In this document: positions 52,145-61,232 of the stretch, one piece after another
How the letters are laid out: every line of letters starts with the position of its first letter
How positions within the stretch are numbered: the stretch's first letter is position 1
Assembly: GCF_002954775.1 (NCBI RefSeq)
Contig: NZ_PJME01000015.1
Span: 1 to 64,000 of the forward strand
Reading direction: 5' to 3'
From: Streptomyces geranii
Lineage (GTDB): Bacteria > Actinomycetota > Actinomycetes > Streptomycetales > Streptomycetaceae
DNA: 64,000 nucleotides
Made by a program: the position numbers and the translations under genes
The notes under the pieces: generated by a model
What the model was told of the DNA's origin: nothing
Database searches by the model: none
Seen by the model: the letters and a program-made list of their open reading frames with translations, nothing else

Positions 52145-55100
52145 CTAGTGGGCGCGGAGGGCGTCCGCGGGCGGGGTGCGCAGGGCCTGGCGGGTGGGCA
52201 GTTCGATGGTGAGGAACGCGGTGACGGTGACCGTCAGGGCGAGCGCGGGCAGCAGCCACACCGGGCCCGCCGGCCAGGGGCGGCCGAGGAAGCCCTGGCC
52301 CAGCAGGGCGAGGGGTACGGCGGACAGCAGCAGGGCGGTGACCAGCGCGGTGGCCGCGGTGACCGCCGCCTCGCGGCGCATCATGGCGCGGATCTGGCGG
52401 GGCGTCGTGCCGTTGAGGCGCAGGGCGCCCAGTTCGACCCGGCGCTGGGCGGTCGCGGCGACGAGCTTGTTGGCGATGCTGAGCAGCAGATAGACCAGCA
52501 GGACGACGATCGTGGCCAGGTTGATCCACACCTCCGGCGGCGCGTCCGCGAGACCCTCGCCGGTGGCGGCCGGACCGGTGTCCTCGACCGCGAGGCCGGG
52601 GCGGGACGCGGCGAAGGCGGCCACCGCCTGCCGGGCGTCCGCCGTGCCGTCCGTACGGACCAGGACGTTCTCGTCGAGCCCGGTCGTGGTGTGGCCCGCG
52701 GCGAGGTCGCGGGAGAGGACGACCGAGCCGAAGCCGAGGCCCCGGTCGTAGACGGCGACCACCTCGGCGTCGACCTTCGCGCCGTCGCCGAGCACGAGCC
52801 CCACCCGGCGCCCCACCGACGCGCCGCGCGACCCGGCGACCTCGCTGCTGACGGCGACGGTCGCACCGGTGAGCCGGCTCAGACCGCCGTCCCGCACACC
52901 GAGGTCGAGGACGCCCGCCGCGTCCGGGGTGAGGATCAGCGCGGACCCCGCCTCGGCCTGCGGTTCGCCGAACTGCTCGTACGTCCACACCACGCTGGTC
53001 TCGCTCACGGTCGCCGCCGCCCGCACACCGTCCACCCGCCGTACGTCGGCGAGCGTCCCGGCGGGCAGTCCGCCCAGGCCGGGGGCGCCGAGGCGCTGCT
53101 GGGCGAGGGTGCCGGTGCGGGTGTCGTCGGCGGTGGCGGCCAGCACGGTGGTCTGGGTGAGGGTGTACGTCAGCACGAACACGACCGCCATCGCCAGGGT
53201 GCTGACGATCCCGGCGTTGCGCAGGGCGTAGGCGCGGAGGTTCGCCATCGCCAGCCAGGTCGGCGCGGAGGCCCCGGAACGGGTCAGCCGGGCCGCGCCG
53301 CCGCCGATGCCCCGGACGAGGGCCGGGCCGGTCATGGCGAGCCCGATCGCCCCGAGAATCCCGGCGATGGAGGTGGCGGTCGCGCCGATGACCGTACGGG
53401 AGAACAGCGGCAGAGCGGACATGGCCGTCGCGCCGACGATGACGAGGACACCGACACGCGTCCGCACCCGCGAGGGCTCACGCGGCTCACTGCGCGACTC
53501 GGCGACCGCCTCGGTGGCCGCCATCCGCGAGACCCGCCACGCGGAACCCCGGGCGGCGACCTGCACGGTGAGCGCCATGAGCAGCACGGCCGCGAGCGCG
53601 GGCAACGGGCTGACGGTGAGCGGCAGTTCGCCCGGGACGACACCCCGGTCCGCCAGCAGCCCACGGAACTGTCCGGCCAGCAAGTAGCCGAGGGCCACAC
53701 CGGGTACGAGGGCCACGGCGGCGACGAGGGTCGACTGGGCGGCGGCAAGTCGCCGTATCTGGCGCGGAGTTGCCCCGACGGCCCGCATCAGCGCGAGGTC
53801 ACGGCGCTGCCCGCCGAGGGAGACGGCGAGCGCACTCGCCAGCACGAAGCCGGTGATCAGCAGAACGATGCCGGAGAGCGAACCGGCGAGCAGGACGAGA
53901 AGCGAACGGGAGGCACCGGCACCGGGCGACACGAGGTCGCCGCGCTGGGCGCCGGTGACTGTCTTGAGTCCGGTGCCGTTGAGCTTCGCTCGGACTTCGG
54001 CGGCGACTTGGGGGGTTGTGTCGGGGGCGGTTCGGAGGGCTATCAGGTCGACGGTTCCTGGGCGTTGGGCACTCGTGGCGGGGCTGGTGGCGGGGGCGCC
54101 GCCGGTGGCTGCGGCTGCGGCTGCGGCTGCGGCGGGCGCGTCGCCGGTGGTGGTGCCGGTATCGCTGCCGTCTCCGGCGCCGGGAGTGAAGGTGCCGCTG
54201 TTTCCGGTGCTTGGGCTCGCGCCCGTGCTGGTGGCTCGCCCGTTTCCGGTGCCCATGCGGGTGCGGGTGCTGGTGCTGGTGGCGTGGCCGGTCGCTGCGG
54301 TGAGCGCGTCGCCGGTGCCGGTGCGGTCGCTGCCGTCTCCAGTGCCGGGGCTGGAGGCCGTGCCGGTGTCTCCGCTGGCCCGGCTCGACAGCCGTGCTGC
54401 CGTGCGGTCCGTGAAGAAGACGCCGGCGTCCGGGGCGTTCATGATCGCCGAGACGCGGTAGTCCTCGGCCGGGCGGGCGCCCGTCGACACCTGGACCTTG
54501 TCGCCCACCTCGGCGCCCGCCGCCTTCGCCGTGGCGCTGTCCAGGGCGATCTCGGCGGCACCGGCGGGCTCGGCGCCCTCGATCCGGGCGTCGTCCAGGA
54601 GTCGCACCGAGGACCAGCCGTGCCCGGCGGACTTGGGGTCGCCGGACGCCGGTACGACCCTGCCGTGGGCGTCGATGAGCGCGGCCGGGAAGCCGAGGTC
54701 GCCGACAGCCGCGGTGACCCCGGGCAACTTGGCCAGTTCGGCGACCAGTTGGGCAGGCACCGTACGGCGTTCCGGGAGCGCGATCGGCAGGTCGCCCGGC
54801 GGATGGAACTCCTGGTCGGCGGCGACGATCACGTCCGCGCCGGCCAGGCGGCCCGCGGGCAGGTGCGAGCGCAGGCCGGACTCGGCGAGCACGCCCGTAC
54901 CGGTGATCAGGGCCGCGCCGCCGAGAACCGCGCAGGCCACGGCGACCAGCGCGGCGGTCCGGTGCCGGACCATCTGTACGGCGAGACCGGTGAGGCCGGA
55001 GAGACGGGCAGAGCTGAAAGAACCGGCGGAACCGGAGGAACCGGCGGAACCGTCGGCACCGAGGGAACCGGCGGAGCCGGAGGAACCGAGAGAACCGTGG

Positions 55101-55156
55101 GCCCTGTGGGCACCGTCGGCACTGTCGGCACTGTCGGAAGCTAGCTTGGCGGACAT
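52145..55156 (-). CDS. FtsX-type ABC transporter permease
   Basis: This 1003-aa membrane protein with the MacB/FtsX layout: a first membrane helix after an N-terminal Ser/Gly/Ala-rich segment, a large extracytoplasmic domain, then two sets of FtsX membrane helices (LLVLLAGSLSGIVLLITGFV with LMRAVGATPRQIRRL; and IATIVVLLVYLLLSIANKLV with LRLNGTTPRQIRAMM). The extracellular part includes a Thr/Gly/Ser-rich low-complexity stretch (about 230-350). It exports lipophilic or peptide molecules or acts as a mechanotransmitter. It starts 2 bp after the ATPase gene. A kinase/regulator pair is divergently encoded beyond. Confidence 0.9.
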   Translation of the reverse strand: MSAKLASDSADSADGAHRAHGSLGSSGSAGSLGADGSAGSSGSAGSFSSARLSGLTGLAVQMVRHRTAALVAVACAVLGGAALITGTGVLAESGLRSHLPAGRLAGADVIVAADQEFHPPGDLPIALPERRTVPAQLVAELAKLPGVTAAVGDLGFPAALIDAHGRVVPASGDPKSAGHGWSSVRLLDDARIEGAEPAGAAEIALDSATAKAAGAEVGDKVQVSTGARPAEDYRVSAIMNAPDAGVFFTDRTAARLSSRASGDTGTASSPGTGDGSDRTGTGDALTAATGHATSTSTRTRMGTGNGRATSTGASPSTGNSGTFTPGAGDGSDTGTTTGDAPAAAAAAAAATGGAPATSPATSAQRPGTVDLIALRTAPDTTPQVAAEVRAKLNGTGLKTVTGAQRGDLVSPGAGASRSLLVLLAGSLSGIVLLITGFVLASALAVSLGGQRRDLALMRAVGATPRQIRRLAAAQSTLVAAVALVPGVALGYLLAGQFRGLLADRGVVPGELPLTVSPLPALAAVLLMALTVQVAARGSAWRVSRMAATEAVAESRSEPREPSRVRTRVGVLVIVGATAMSALPLFSRTVIGATATSIAGILGAIGLAMTGPALVRGIGGGAARLTRSGASAPTWLAMANLRAYALRNAGIVSTLAMAVVFVLTYTLTQTTVLAATADDTRTGTLAQQRLGAPGLGGLPAGTLADVRRVDGVRAAATVSETSVVWTYEQFGEPQAEAGSALILTPDAAGVLDLGVRDGGLSRLTGATVAVSSEVAGSRGASVGRRVGLVLGDGAKVDAEVVAVYDRGLGFGSVVLSRDLAAGHTTTGLDENVLVRTDGTADARQAVAAFAASRPGLAVEDTGPAATGEGLADAPPEVWINLATIVVLLVYLLLSIANKLVAATAQRRVELGALRLNGTTPRQIRAMMRREAAVTAATALVTALLLSAVPLALLGQGFLGRPWPAGPVWLLPALALTVTVTAFLTIELPTRQALRTPPADALRAH

Positions 55157-55158
55157 GG

Positions 55159-55935
55159 TCAGACCTCTCCCAACTCGACGAGACGGCTCGCTAGTTCAGG
55201 GGCGGTCGGCGCGTCGAGGGACTCGACGACCCGGCCGTCGGCCATCACCAGTACCCGGTGTGCGCGGGCCGCCGCTGCCGGGTCGTGGGTGACCATCACG
55301 ACCGTCTGGCCCAGCTCGTCGACCAAGTCCCGCAGCAGGTCCAGCACTTCGTGGGCGCTGCGCAGATCCAGCGCCCCGGTCGGCTCGTCGGCGAACACGA
55401 CAGCCGGTCTCGCCACCAACGCCCGTACGACGGCCGCCCGTTGCTGCTGCCCGCCGGACAGTTCCGCCGGGCGGTGGGCGAGCCGGGCGCCGAGGCCGAC
55501 CCGGTCCACCAGGGTCCGCAGCCAGTCGCCGTCCGGCGTACGGCCCGCCAGGCGCAACGGCAGCGTGATGTTGTCCTCGATACTGAGCGAGGGGATCAGG
55601 TTGTACGCCTGGAACACGAACCCGACGCGCTCCCGGCGCAGTTCGGTACGGCGGGTCTCGTTCAGGCCCGCGATCTCGTGACCGTCGATCCGGACACTGC
55701 CGGAGGTCGGGGAGTCGAGCCCGGCGGCGCAGTGCATCAGCGTGCTCTTGCCGGAACCCGAGGGGCCCATCACCGCGAGGAACGTGCCGCATTCCACGGT
55801 CAACGACACCTCGTCGAGGGCGCGTACGCCACCCGCGTACTCCTTGCCGACCCGGTCCAGGGCGATGGCCGGTGCCGTCGCGTCGTACCCGGTGGCCGCC
55901 GGGCGGCGGCGGGCCCGGGCGAAGACGGGGCTCAT
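55159..55935 (-). CDS. ABC transporter ATP-binding protein (MacB/LolD type)
   Basis: This 258-aa ATPase shows Walker A GPSGSGKST, Q-loop FVFQAYNLIPSL, signature LSGGQQQR, Walker B VVFADEPTGALD and the H-loop VTHD. It is the partner of the FtsX-type permease directly downstream (gap 2 bp). Its ATG overlaps the stop of a small membrane protein by 4 bp. With the kinase and response regulator on the other strand this forms a typical Streptomyces antibiotic- or envelope-stress exporter module. Confidence 0.93.
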   Translation of the reverse strand: MSPVFARARRRPAATGYDATAPAIALDRVGKEYAGGVRALDEVSLTVECGTFLAVMGPSGSGKSTLMHCAAGLDSPTSGSVRIDGHEIAGLNETRRTELRRERVGFVFQAYNLIPSLSIEDNITLPLRLAGRTPDGDWLRTLVDRVGLGARLAHRPAELSGGQQQRAAVVRALVARPAVVFADEPTGALDLRSAHEVLDLLRDLVDELGQTVVMVTHDPAAAARAHRVLVMADGRVVESLDAPTAPELASRLVELGEV

Positions 55936-56156
55936 CGACGGCCCCGCAGGCTGCGTACGACGAGGGTGCCGCCGCAGAGCACGGTGACCGCGCCGCAGCA
56001 CAGGCTCACCCAGGTGTGCGTGCCGCCGAACGACGCCGCCATGTTGGCGACGGCGCTGGCCACGACCAGGCTCCAGAGCAGGCCGCGGACCAGGTCGGCA
56101 CGGGTGGGGGCGGGCAACTGCGGTTCGAGCGGCGGGTGTTGGCCGGTGTGCTGCAT
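55932..56156 (-). CDS. Small two-helix membrane protein leading the ABC operon
   Basis: This 74-aa protein begins at an ATG with GGAGGA seven bases upstream. Residues about 29-50 and 53-70 are hydrophobic (GLLWSLVVASAVANMAASF and WVSLCCGAVTVLCGGTLVV). It overlaps the ATPase gene by ATGA and so is translated with the exporter. I do not know the family; it may be a regulator or accessory of the transporter. Confidence 0.75.
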   Translation of the reverse strand: MQHTGQHPPLEPQLPAPTRADLVRGLLWSLVVASAVANMAASFGGTHTWVSLCCGAVTVLCGGTLVVRSLRGRR

Positions 56157-56345
56157 GGGGTTCCTCCGGGGGTCGGCTGTCGTCACCGACGCTATGGATC
56201 CGGACCCCCTCCGGCCGATCCCGCAGCCCGCCCGGTCCGGGGTACAGCAGGCTGTACCTTCCGCGCCCCGGGCGGACGGCGAACACGCTTACGCCCTAGG
56301 GTCGTTGGCGACAGCGGGATGGGCAGGACGGCAGGGGGAGGGCAC

Positions 56346-57635
56346 ATGGCCGGTCCGTCGGAGGCCGCCGACGCCACCACCACCGGCGCCGACTGGCGTT
56401 CGGGGCTCACGGACACCGTCGTACGGAGTCTGAGTGCCGCGCGCGCCGCCACCGGCGAACTCGCGTCCGGGCTCGGCACCGCCCTCCCCGCGCTGCTGTT
56501 GCTGCTCTGGCTGGCCGTCACCGCCGTCACGAGCGTGGTCGGTGTCGGCCTGCTGATGGCTCCCGCGCCGCTGCGCACGCTGCACTCCCTCGCCGCCCGC
56601 GAGCGCGCACGGCTCGGCCGCCGGGGCCCGGAGGTCGTCGCGCCCGAGCCCCCGCCGACCCGGCTGCGGCCCGCCCTGGTCGACCCCACCACCCGGCGCG
56701 AACTGCGCTGGCTGGTCCGGCACGCCACCCTGGGACTGGCGCTCGGGCTGCTCGGCGTGCTCCTGCCGCTCGTCGCCGTACGGGACACGCTCTTTCCGCT
56801 GTACTGGAAGTTCATGCCGGGCAACATGACGGCCACGTCGGTGGGTTACGGCAACGCGCACTCCTGGCCGGACGCCCTCGCCGTGGCCATGCTGGGCCTG
56901 GGCTGGGTCTTCATCGTCCTGGGGCTCGGCCCCGGCATGGCCAGGCTGCAGGCCAGGCCCGGGCGCCAACTCCTCGCGGCCGGGCCGGAGACGGACCTGT
57001 CCCTCCGTATCGTCGAACTCACCGCCACCCGGGCCGCCGCGCTCGACGCGCACGCCACCGAACTCCGGCGGATCGAGCGGTCGTTGCACGACGGCACGCA
57101 GAACCGGATCGTCTCCGTGACCGTGCTGCTCGGCGCGGCCCGGCGGATGGTGGCCCGCGACCCGGCGGGCGCCGACGCGCTCCTCGAACGCGCCCAGTCC
57201 GCCGCCGAACAGGCGTTGGCAGAGCTGCGTACCGTCTCCCGGAGCATCCTGCCGCCGGTGCTCGCCGACCGGGGGCTGGCCGGAGCGCTCTCGGGGCTCG
57301 CCGCCAACTGCGCGGTGCCGTGCCGGATCGACGTGGACGTGCCCGCCCGCTGCGCGGCCTCCGTCGAGGCGACGGCCTACTTCGTCGTCGCCGAGGCCCT
57401 GACCAACATCGCCAAGCACAGCGGCGCCGAACACGCCACCGTCACCGCGTACAGCAGGGGCGGCCGTCTCGTGCTGTGCGTCGAGGACGACGGGCGGGGC
57501 GGCGCCGACGAGGACGGCGGCTCCGGACTCACCGGCATCCGCGACCGGATCGCCGCCCACGACGGCACCCTGTCCCTCACCAGCCCGACCGGCGGCCCGA
57601 CGACCCTGAAGGTGGAACTTCCCTGTGGAGCATGA
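56346..57635 (+). CDS. NarL-type sensor histidine kinase
   Basis: This 429-aa membrane kinase has helices at about 46-72, 125-145 and 178-197, then a HisKA_3 dimerisation region with His248 (RRIERSLHDGTQNRIV), an N-box (VVAEALTNIAKHSGAEH) and a G-box (GGSGLTGIRDRI). GGGAGG lies before the ATG. It is divergent from the ABC exporter operon (190 bp apart) and overlaps the next regulator by 11 bp. It probably senses a compound or stress handled by that exporter. Confidence 0.92.
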   Translation: MAGPSEAADATTTGADWRSGLTDTVVRSLSAARAATGELASGLGTALPALLLLLWLAVTAVTSVVGVGLLMAPAPLRTLHSLAARERARLGRRGPEVVAPEPPPTRLRPALVDPTTRRELRWLVRHATLGLALGLLGVLLPLVAVRDTLFPLYWKFMPGNMTATSVGYGNAHSWPDALAVAMLGLGWVFIVLGLGPGMARLQARPGRQLLAAGPETDLSLRIVELTATRAAALDAHATELRRIERSLHDGTQNRIVSVTVLLGAARRMVARDPAGADALLERAQSAAEQALAELRTVSRSILPPVLADRGLAGALSGLAANCAVPCRIDVDVPARCAASVEATAYFVVAEALTNIAKHSGAEHATVTAYSRGGRLVLCVEDDGRGGADEDGGSGLTGIRDRIAAHDGTLSLTSPTGGPTTLKVELPCGA

Positions 57636-58359
57636 CCGTACGGATACCGGCACGAACGCCGGTACGGACGCCGGTACGAACGCGGGCACGAACGCGGGCA
57701 CGCGCATCGTGATCGCCGAGGACGACGCCCTGCTGCGCGAGGGCCTGGCCCTCCTGCTGCGCGCCGAGGGCCTCGACGTCGTCGCCACCGCGGGCAACCC
57801 CGACGAGGCGCTCGCCGCGATCGACGAACACAAGCCGGACGTCGCGATCCTCGACGTACGGATGCCGCCGACGCACACCGACGAGGGCATCGTCGCGGCG
57901 GTCGAGGCCCGGCGCCGACGGCCCGACCTGGCCGTCCTCGTGCTCTCCGCCTACGTCGAACAGAGCTTCGCCACCGAGCTGTTGGGCGGCGGGGTGGGCG
58001 GGCTCGGCTATCTCCTCAAGGAACGCGTGGGCAGGGTCGAGGAGTTCCTCGACGCCCTGCACCGCGTGGCATCCGGCGGCACCGCCATCGACCCCGAGGT
58101 CGTGGCCCAACTCTTCACCCGTTCCCGCCAGGACAGCCGCCTGGAACGGCTCAGCCCGCGCGAACGGGACGTACTCGCCCTGATGGCCGAAGGCCTCGGC
58201 AACACGGCCATCGCGGAACGCCTCGTCGTCACCGAGGGCGCCGTCCACAAGCACATCCGCAGCATCTTCGCGAAGCTGGACCTCGCTCCGACGGACCGGG
58301 TGGACCGGCGGGTGGCGGCGGTTCTGCGGTATCTGGAGGATCTACGGCGGCTGGGGTAG
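57625..58359 (+). CDS. NarL-type response regulator with repeat-bearing N-terminus
   Basis: This 244-aa regulator has a receiver domain from about residue 27 with phosphoacceptor Asp77 (VAILDVRMPPTHTDEG) and Lys in YLLKERV. A LuxR helix-turn-helix follows (LSPRERDVLALMAEGLGNTA to VHKHIRSIFAKLDL). The first 26 residues contain GTNAGTDAGTNAGTNAGT, created by a 12-bp tandem repeat at 57649-57702. The GTG at 57625 overlaps the kinase; a short form of the protein starting later is possible but no good alternative start is seen. Confidence 0.92.
   Translation: MEHDRTDTGTNAGTDAGTNAGTNAGTRIVIAEDDALLREGLALLLRAEGLDVVATAGNPDEALAAIDEHKPDVAILDVRMPPTHTDEGIVAAVEARRRRPDLAVLVLSAYVEQSFATELLGGGVGGLGYLLKERVGRVEEFLDALHRVASGGTAIDPEVVAQLFTRSRQDSRLERLSPRERDVLALMAEGLGNTAIAERLVVTEGAVHKHIRSIFAKLDLAPTDRVDRRVAAVLRYLEDLRRLG
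57649..57702 (+). repeat. 12-bp tandem repeat at a regulator start
   Basis: Four units of the type GGCACGAACGCC (57649, 57661, 57673, 57685) and a partial fifth encode the repeated Gly-Thr-Asn-Ala of the response regulator N-terminus. The period of 12 keeps the frame, so the tail may vary in length between strains. Confidence 0.85.
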
Positions 58360-58370
58360 GGGGAGTTGCA

Positions 58371-58459
58371 TGCGTTGAGGTGCGTTGAGGTGAGCTGGGG
58401 TGGGGTGACGTGCGGTGGGGTGGGGTGGGGTGAATCGGGGGAGGTGAACTGGGGTGGGG
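58371..58459 (+). repeat. G-rich intergenic repeat region
   Basis: TGCGTTGAGG is repeated head to tail (58371-58390), followed by many TGGGG units to 58459. It lies between the convergent regulator and beta-helix lipoprotein genes. Like the 28361-28425 array it has several runs of four G suitable for a G-quadruplex. Confidence 0.7.
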
Positions 58460-58494
58460 CGCCGGGATCCGGCTTCCTGCGGGGGCAGTTGTCC

Positions 58495-60354
58495 TCACGG
58501 TCGGCCGCCCCCTCCCCCGCCGCCGAAGCCGCCGCCCTCGGGTGCGTCGCCCGCCGTGACCGTCGTGGCCTTCTCCGCTGAGCCCAGTTCGCCCGACTCG
58601 GCCAGGCCGCCGGTGTCGGTGCCCGAGACGGTGCCGCCGGTGTAGATCGTGTACTCCTCGCCGTCCTTGATGGCCTTGCCGGAGTAGACGATGTTCTGGG
58701 CCGCCTTCGAAGTCACGTACGACGCAACGACCTTGCCGTCGGAGTCGGCGATGTGGACGGTCGTGCCCGCCGCGAGCGTCGAGTCGAGGGTGGCCGAGAG
58801 CCAGCCCTGTCCGGACTCCTCGTCGGGGGCGACGACCATGCCCGCGCTGCCCGCCGCGAGCAGGGTGCCGCCGCTGACGGTGAAGCTGCCGTTGACGTCG
58901 AGCGCGCCGTTGCCGTTGCGCTCAGGTCCGTTGACGACGACCGTGCCGCCGGTGATCTCGGCGGTGCCGTTGGAGTCGAAGCCGTCGCCCTCGGAGTCGA
59001 TGACCAGGGTGCCGCCGGTCACCTCGACGGTGTAGTCGCCGACGCCCTCGCCACCACCGCCCCCGCCGGGACCGCCGCCGAAGCCGCCCTGTTGCTGACC
59101 CTCGCTCGAACTGGCCTCGCTGCCCGACGCGTTGATGCCGTCGTCGGCGGACACGACGTCCGTCCTGCCGCCGCTGACGAGGATGCCCTTGCCCTCCAGG
59201 CCCTCGTTGGCCCGGGTGATCCGTACCGTGCCCGCGCTGATGACGAGGTCGCCCTCCGCGTGGACGCCGTCGTCGCCTGCGGCAAGGGTCGTGGTGGCGC
59301 CGCCGAGGTGGACGGCGCCGTCGCCGTGCAGGGCGTCGGCGGAGGCGGTGACGTCGACGGTGCCGGCCTCAAGGACCGTGATGACACCGGACTTCAGCCC
59401 GTGGGCGGAGGAACCGTCGGAGGAGCCGTCGGAGGACTCGCTCGTGACGGTCACCTTGCCGCCGGTGGCGACCAGGTCGGTGGCCGCGTCGACCCCGTCC
59501 CCCGCGCTGGTCACCTTGACCGTGCCGCCGTCGACGGCGATGTAACCCCGGTCGGTGTCCTCGGTGTTGTCGGCCTTGAGGCCGTCGCCCCCGGCGGTGA
59601 CGGTGACCGTGCCGCCGGTCACCACCACATAGTCCTTGCCCCGGATGCCGTCGTCGGCGGCGTCCACGGTGATGGTGCCGCCCTGGATCACCAGCCCGTC
59701 AGTGCTGGTGATGCCGTCGTTGCCGTTGCCCTTGACGGTGAGCGAGCCGCCGCCCCCGATCGTCAGGTCGGCGGCACTGTGCAGGGCCGCGTTCGCGGTC
59801 GCGTCCTCGGCGTACGAGTCGGCGTCGCCGAGGGTGTTCGCGGTGCCGTCGGCGAGGACGACCACGACCTCGTCGGCCGCGGTGACATCGATCGCGGCGC
59901 CCTTGGAGTTGGCGACCTTCACCCCGTCGAGGATCAACGTCACTTTGGCGTCAGGGGCGTTGACGACGACCTGTCCGTCGTCGAGGGTGCCGCTGATCCG
60001 GTAGACGCCCGCCGCACTGACCGTGACGGTAGCCCCGTCGGCCTTGACGCCGTCCCCGTCGGAGGTGGCGGAGTCCCCCTTCAACTCGACGCCGACGACC
60101 TCCGAACCATCGGCGTCCACATCCGTGTCGCCGTCCTCCGCGTGCGCGTCCTGGTTGTCGGCGAGCACGGCGGCGGCCTTCTGGGATCCGTCGACAGCGG
60201 CGGCGGCCGAGGAGGCCGAGCCCGAACCGGCCTCGGCGGAACCGGAGTTGTCGCCGGAGGACGACGAACACCCGACGAGCGCGGCGGCGGCAAGTCCCAC
60301 CGAGGCGAGCACACCCGCCAGTCTGTACGTCCTCGTCCTCGTCCTCGTCCTCAT
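58495..60354 (-). CDS. Beta-helix carbohydrate-binding lipoprotein (Cthe_2159-like)
   Basis: This 619-aa lipoprotein has a lipobox LVGC, then a Ser/Ala/Gly-rich linker, then a long right-handed beta-helix with repeating VxVxGGxVxVxSxGDGxxA units (about 130-480), a Gly/Gln-rich patch, and a C-terminal GGGGGG tail. This matches the Cthe_2159-type pectin/carbohydrate-binding domain proteins, many of which bind calcium at DGDG turns. It is the third gene of an operon with the VTC-domain and DUF4956 genes (4-bp overlap). The start at 60354 is set by GGGAG upstream. Confidence 0.88.
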   Translation of the reverse strand: MRTRTRTRTYRLAGVLASVGLAAAALVGCSSSSGDNSGSAEAGSGSASSAAAAVDGSQKAAAVLADNQDAHAEDGDTDVDADGSEVVGVELKGDSATSDGDGVKADGATVTVSAAGVYRISGTLDDGQVVVNAPDAKVTLILDGVKVANSKGAAIDVTAADEVVVVLADGTANTLGDADSYAEDATANAALHSAADLTIGGGGSLTVKGNGNDGITSTDGLVIQGGTITVDAADDGIRGKDYVVVTGGTVTVTAGGDGLKADNTEDTDRGYIAVDGGTVKVTSAGDGVDAATDLVATGGKVTVTSESSDGSSDGSSAHGLKSGVITVLEAGTVDVTASADALHGDGAVHLGGATTTLAAGDDGVHAEGDLVISAGTVRITRANEGLEGKGILVSGGRTDVVSADDGINASGSEASSSEGQQQGGFGGGPGGGGGGEGVGDYTVEVTGGTLVIDSEGDGFDSNGTAEITGGTVVVNGPERNGNGALDVNGSFTVSGGTLLAAGSAGMVVAPDEESGQGWLSATLDSTLAAGTTVHIADSDGKVVASYVTSKAAQNIVYSGKAIKDGEEYTIYTGGTVSGTDTGGLAESGELGSAEKATTVTAGDAPEGGGFGGGGGGGRP

Positions 60355-61232
60355 GCTGCGCTCCCGTGAAGTGCGTGCGGATCGTTCGGTGTGTGCGGAT
60401 CGGTCGAGACGTGCGGACCGGTCGGTGTGAGCGGATCGGTCGGTACGTGGGGCGGGTTGGGAAAGTGGCGCCGCAGTACGGGCAGCCACCGGTGTGCGGG
60501 CAGTCCGGGCCGCAGCGCGGCGAGGCCGGTGCCGTACTTGGAGAGCGGGACGGGCCGGTGCTTCAGCGACCACAGCAGCCGGTCCGCCTCGGACCCGGCC
60601 CGCCCCGACTTGGTCTCGACGACGGCCCGGTCCGGAGTGCCGAGGCCGGTGCCGTCGGGCAGCGCCCAGGTCAGCCCGGTGTCGACGGTCACCCTGCTGT
60701 CGCTCGCGGGCAGGAACAGGGTCGTACGCCGGTACGAGGTGATCAGCGTCGGCACGAACCGGAACCCGGCGGAGTCGATCCCGGCCCCGGCGAGCACGTC
60801 GTCGGCGAACGCCCGCGCCTCGGGGGTCAGACGGCGCGAGTCACCGTCGTACGGGATGCGCTGCTTGACCGTCGTACCGCGCGGGCCGGGTGTCTTGACC
60901 TCGAAGTAGTGGTCGCCGGAGTCGAGATAGGTGCGGACGCGCAGCTTGAAGCGGCGTCGGCGGCGACGGGCGGTGCGCAGATAGCCGTCCAGCTCGGGGG
61001 TGTCGAAGTAGACGGACCGGTACCCGAAGTCCCGCTCGCCGCCCATCTCCAGAACCCGCGCCCCGACCCCCGCCCCCAACCCACCGACCACCAGGGGGAG
61101 TTCGCGAACCGGCAGCATGTATTTGCGGTCCAGCCGGGTCAACAGCGAGGCACGGTCGACGAGTTCGTCGAGCGAGATCGGCCGCAGGGCGCCGACGACC
61201 GGCCCGAGGGAGAGGGAGGCGGGTGCGGTCAC
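60351..61232 (-). CDS. VTC-domain protein (polyphosphate polymerase-like)
   Basis: This 293-aa protein has the VTC catalytic-domain signatures: TRLDRKYMLP near 32-41, YRSVYFDTPEL, RRRRRRFKLRVRTYLDSG, FEVKTPGP, and VETKSG and KYGTG near the end. Yeast Vtc4 makes polyphosphate from ATP; bacterial relatives are poorly characterised and often occur with DUF4956 and CotH or beta-helix proteins, as here. The C-terminal 30 residues are Pro/Thr/His-rich repeats (FxxDPxTP-like). It overlaps genes on both sides by 4 bp. Confidence 0.88.
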   Translation of the reverse strand: MTAPASLSLGPVVGALRPISLDELVDRASLLTRLDRKYMLPVRELPLVVGGLGAGVGARVLEMGGERDFGYRSVYFDTPELDGYLRTARRRRRRFKLRVRTYLDSGDHYFEVKTPGPRGTTVKQRIPYDGDSRRLTPEARAFADDVLAGAGIDSAGFRFVPTLITSYRRTTLFLPASDSRVTVDTGLTWALPDGTGLGTPDRAVVETKSGRAGSEADRLLWSLKHRPVPLSKYGTGLAALRPGLPAHRWLPVLRRHFPNPPHVPTDPLTPTGPHVSTDPHTPNDPHALHGSAA

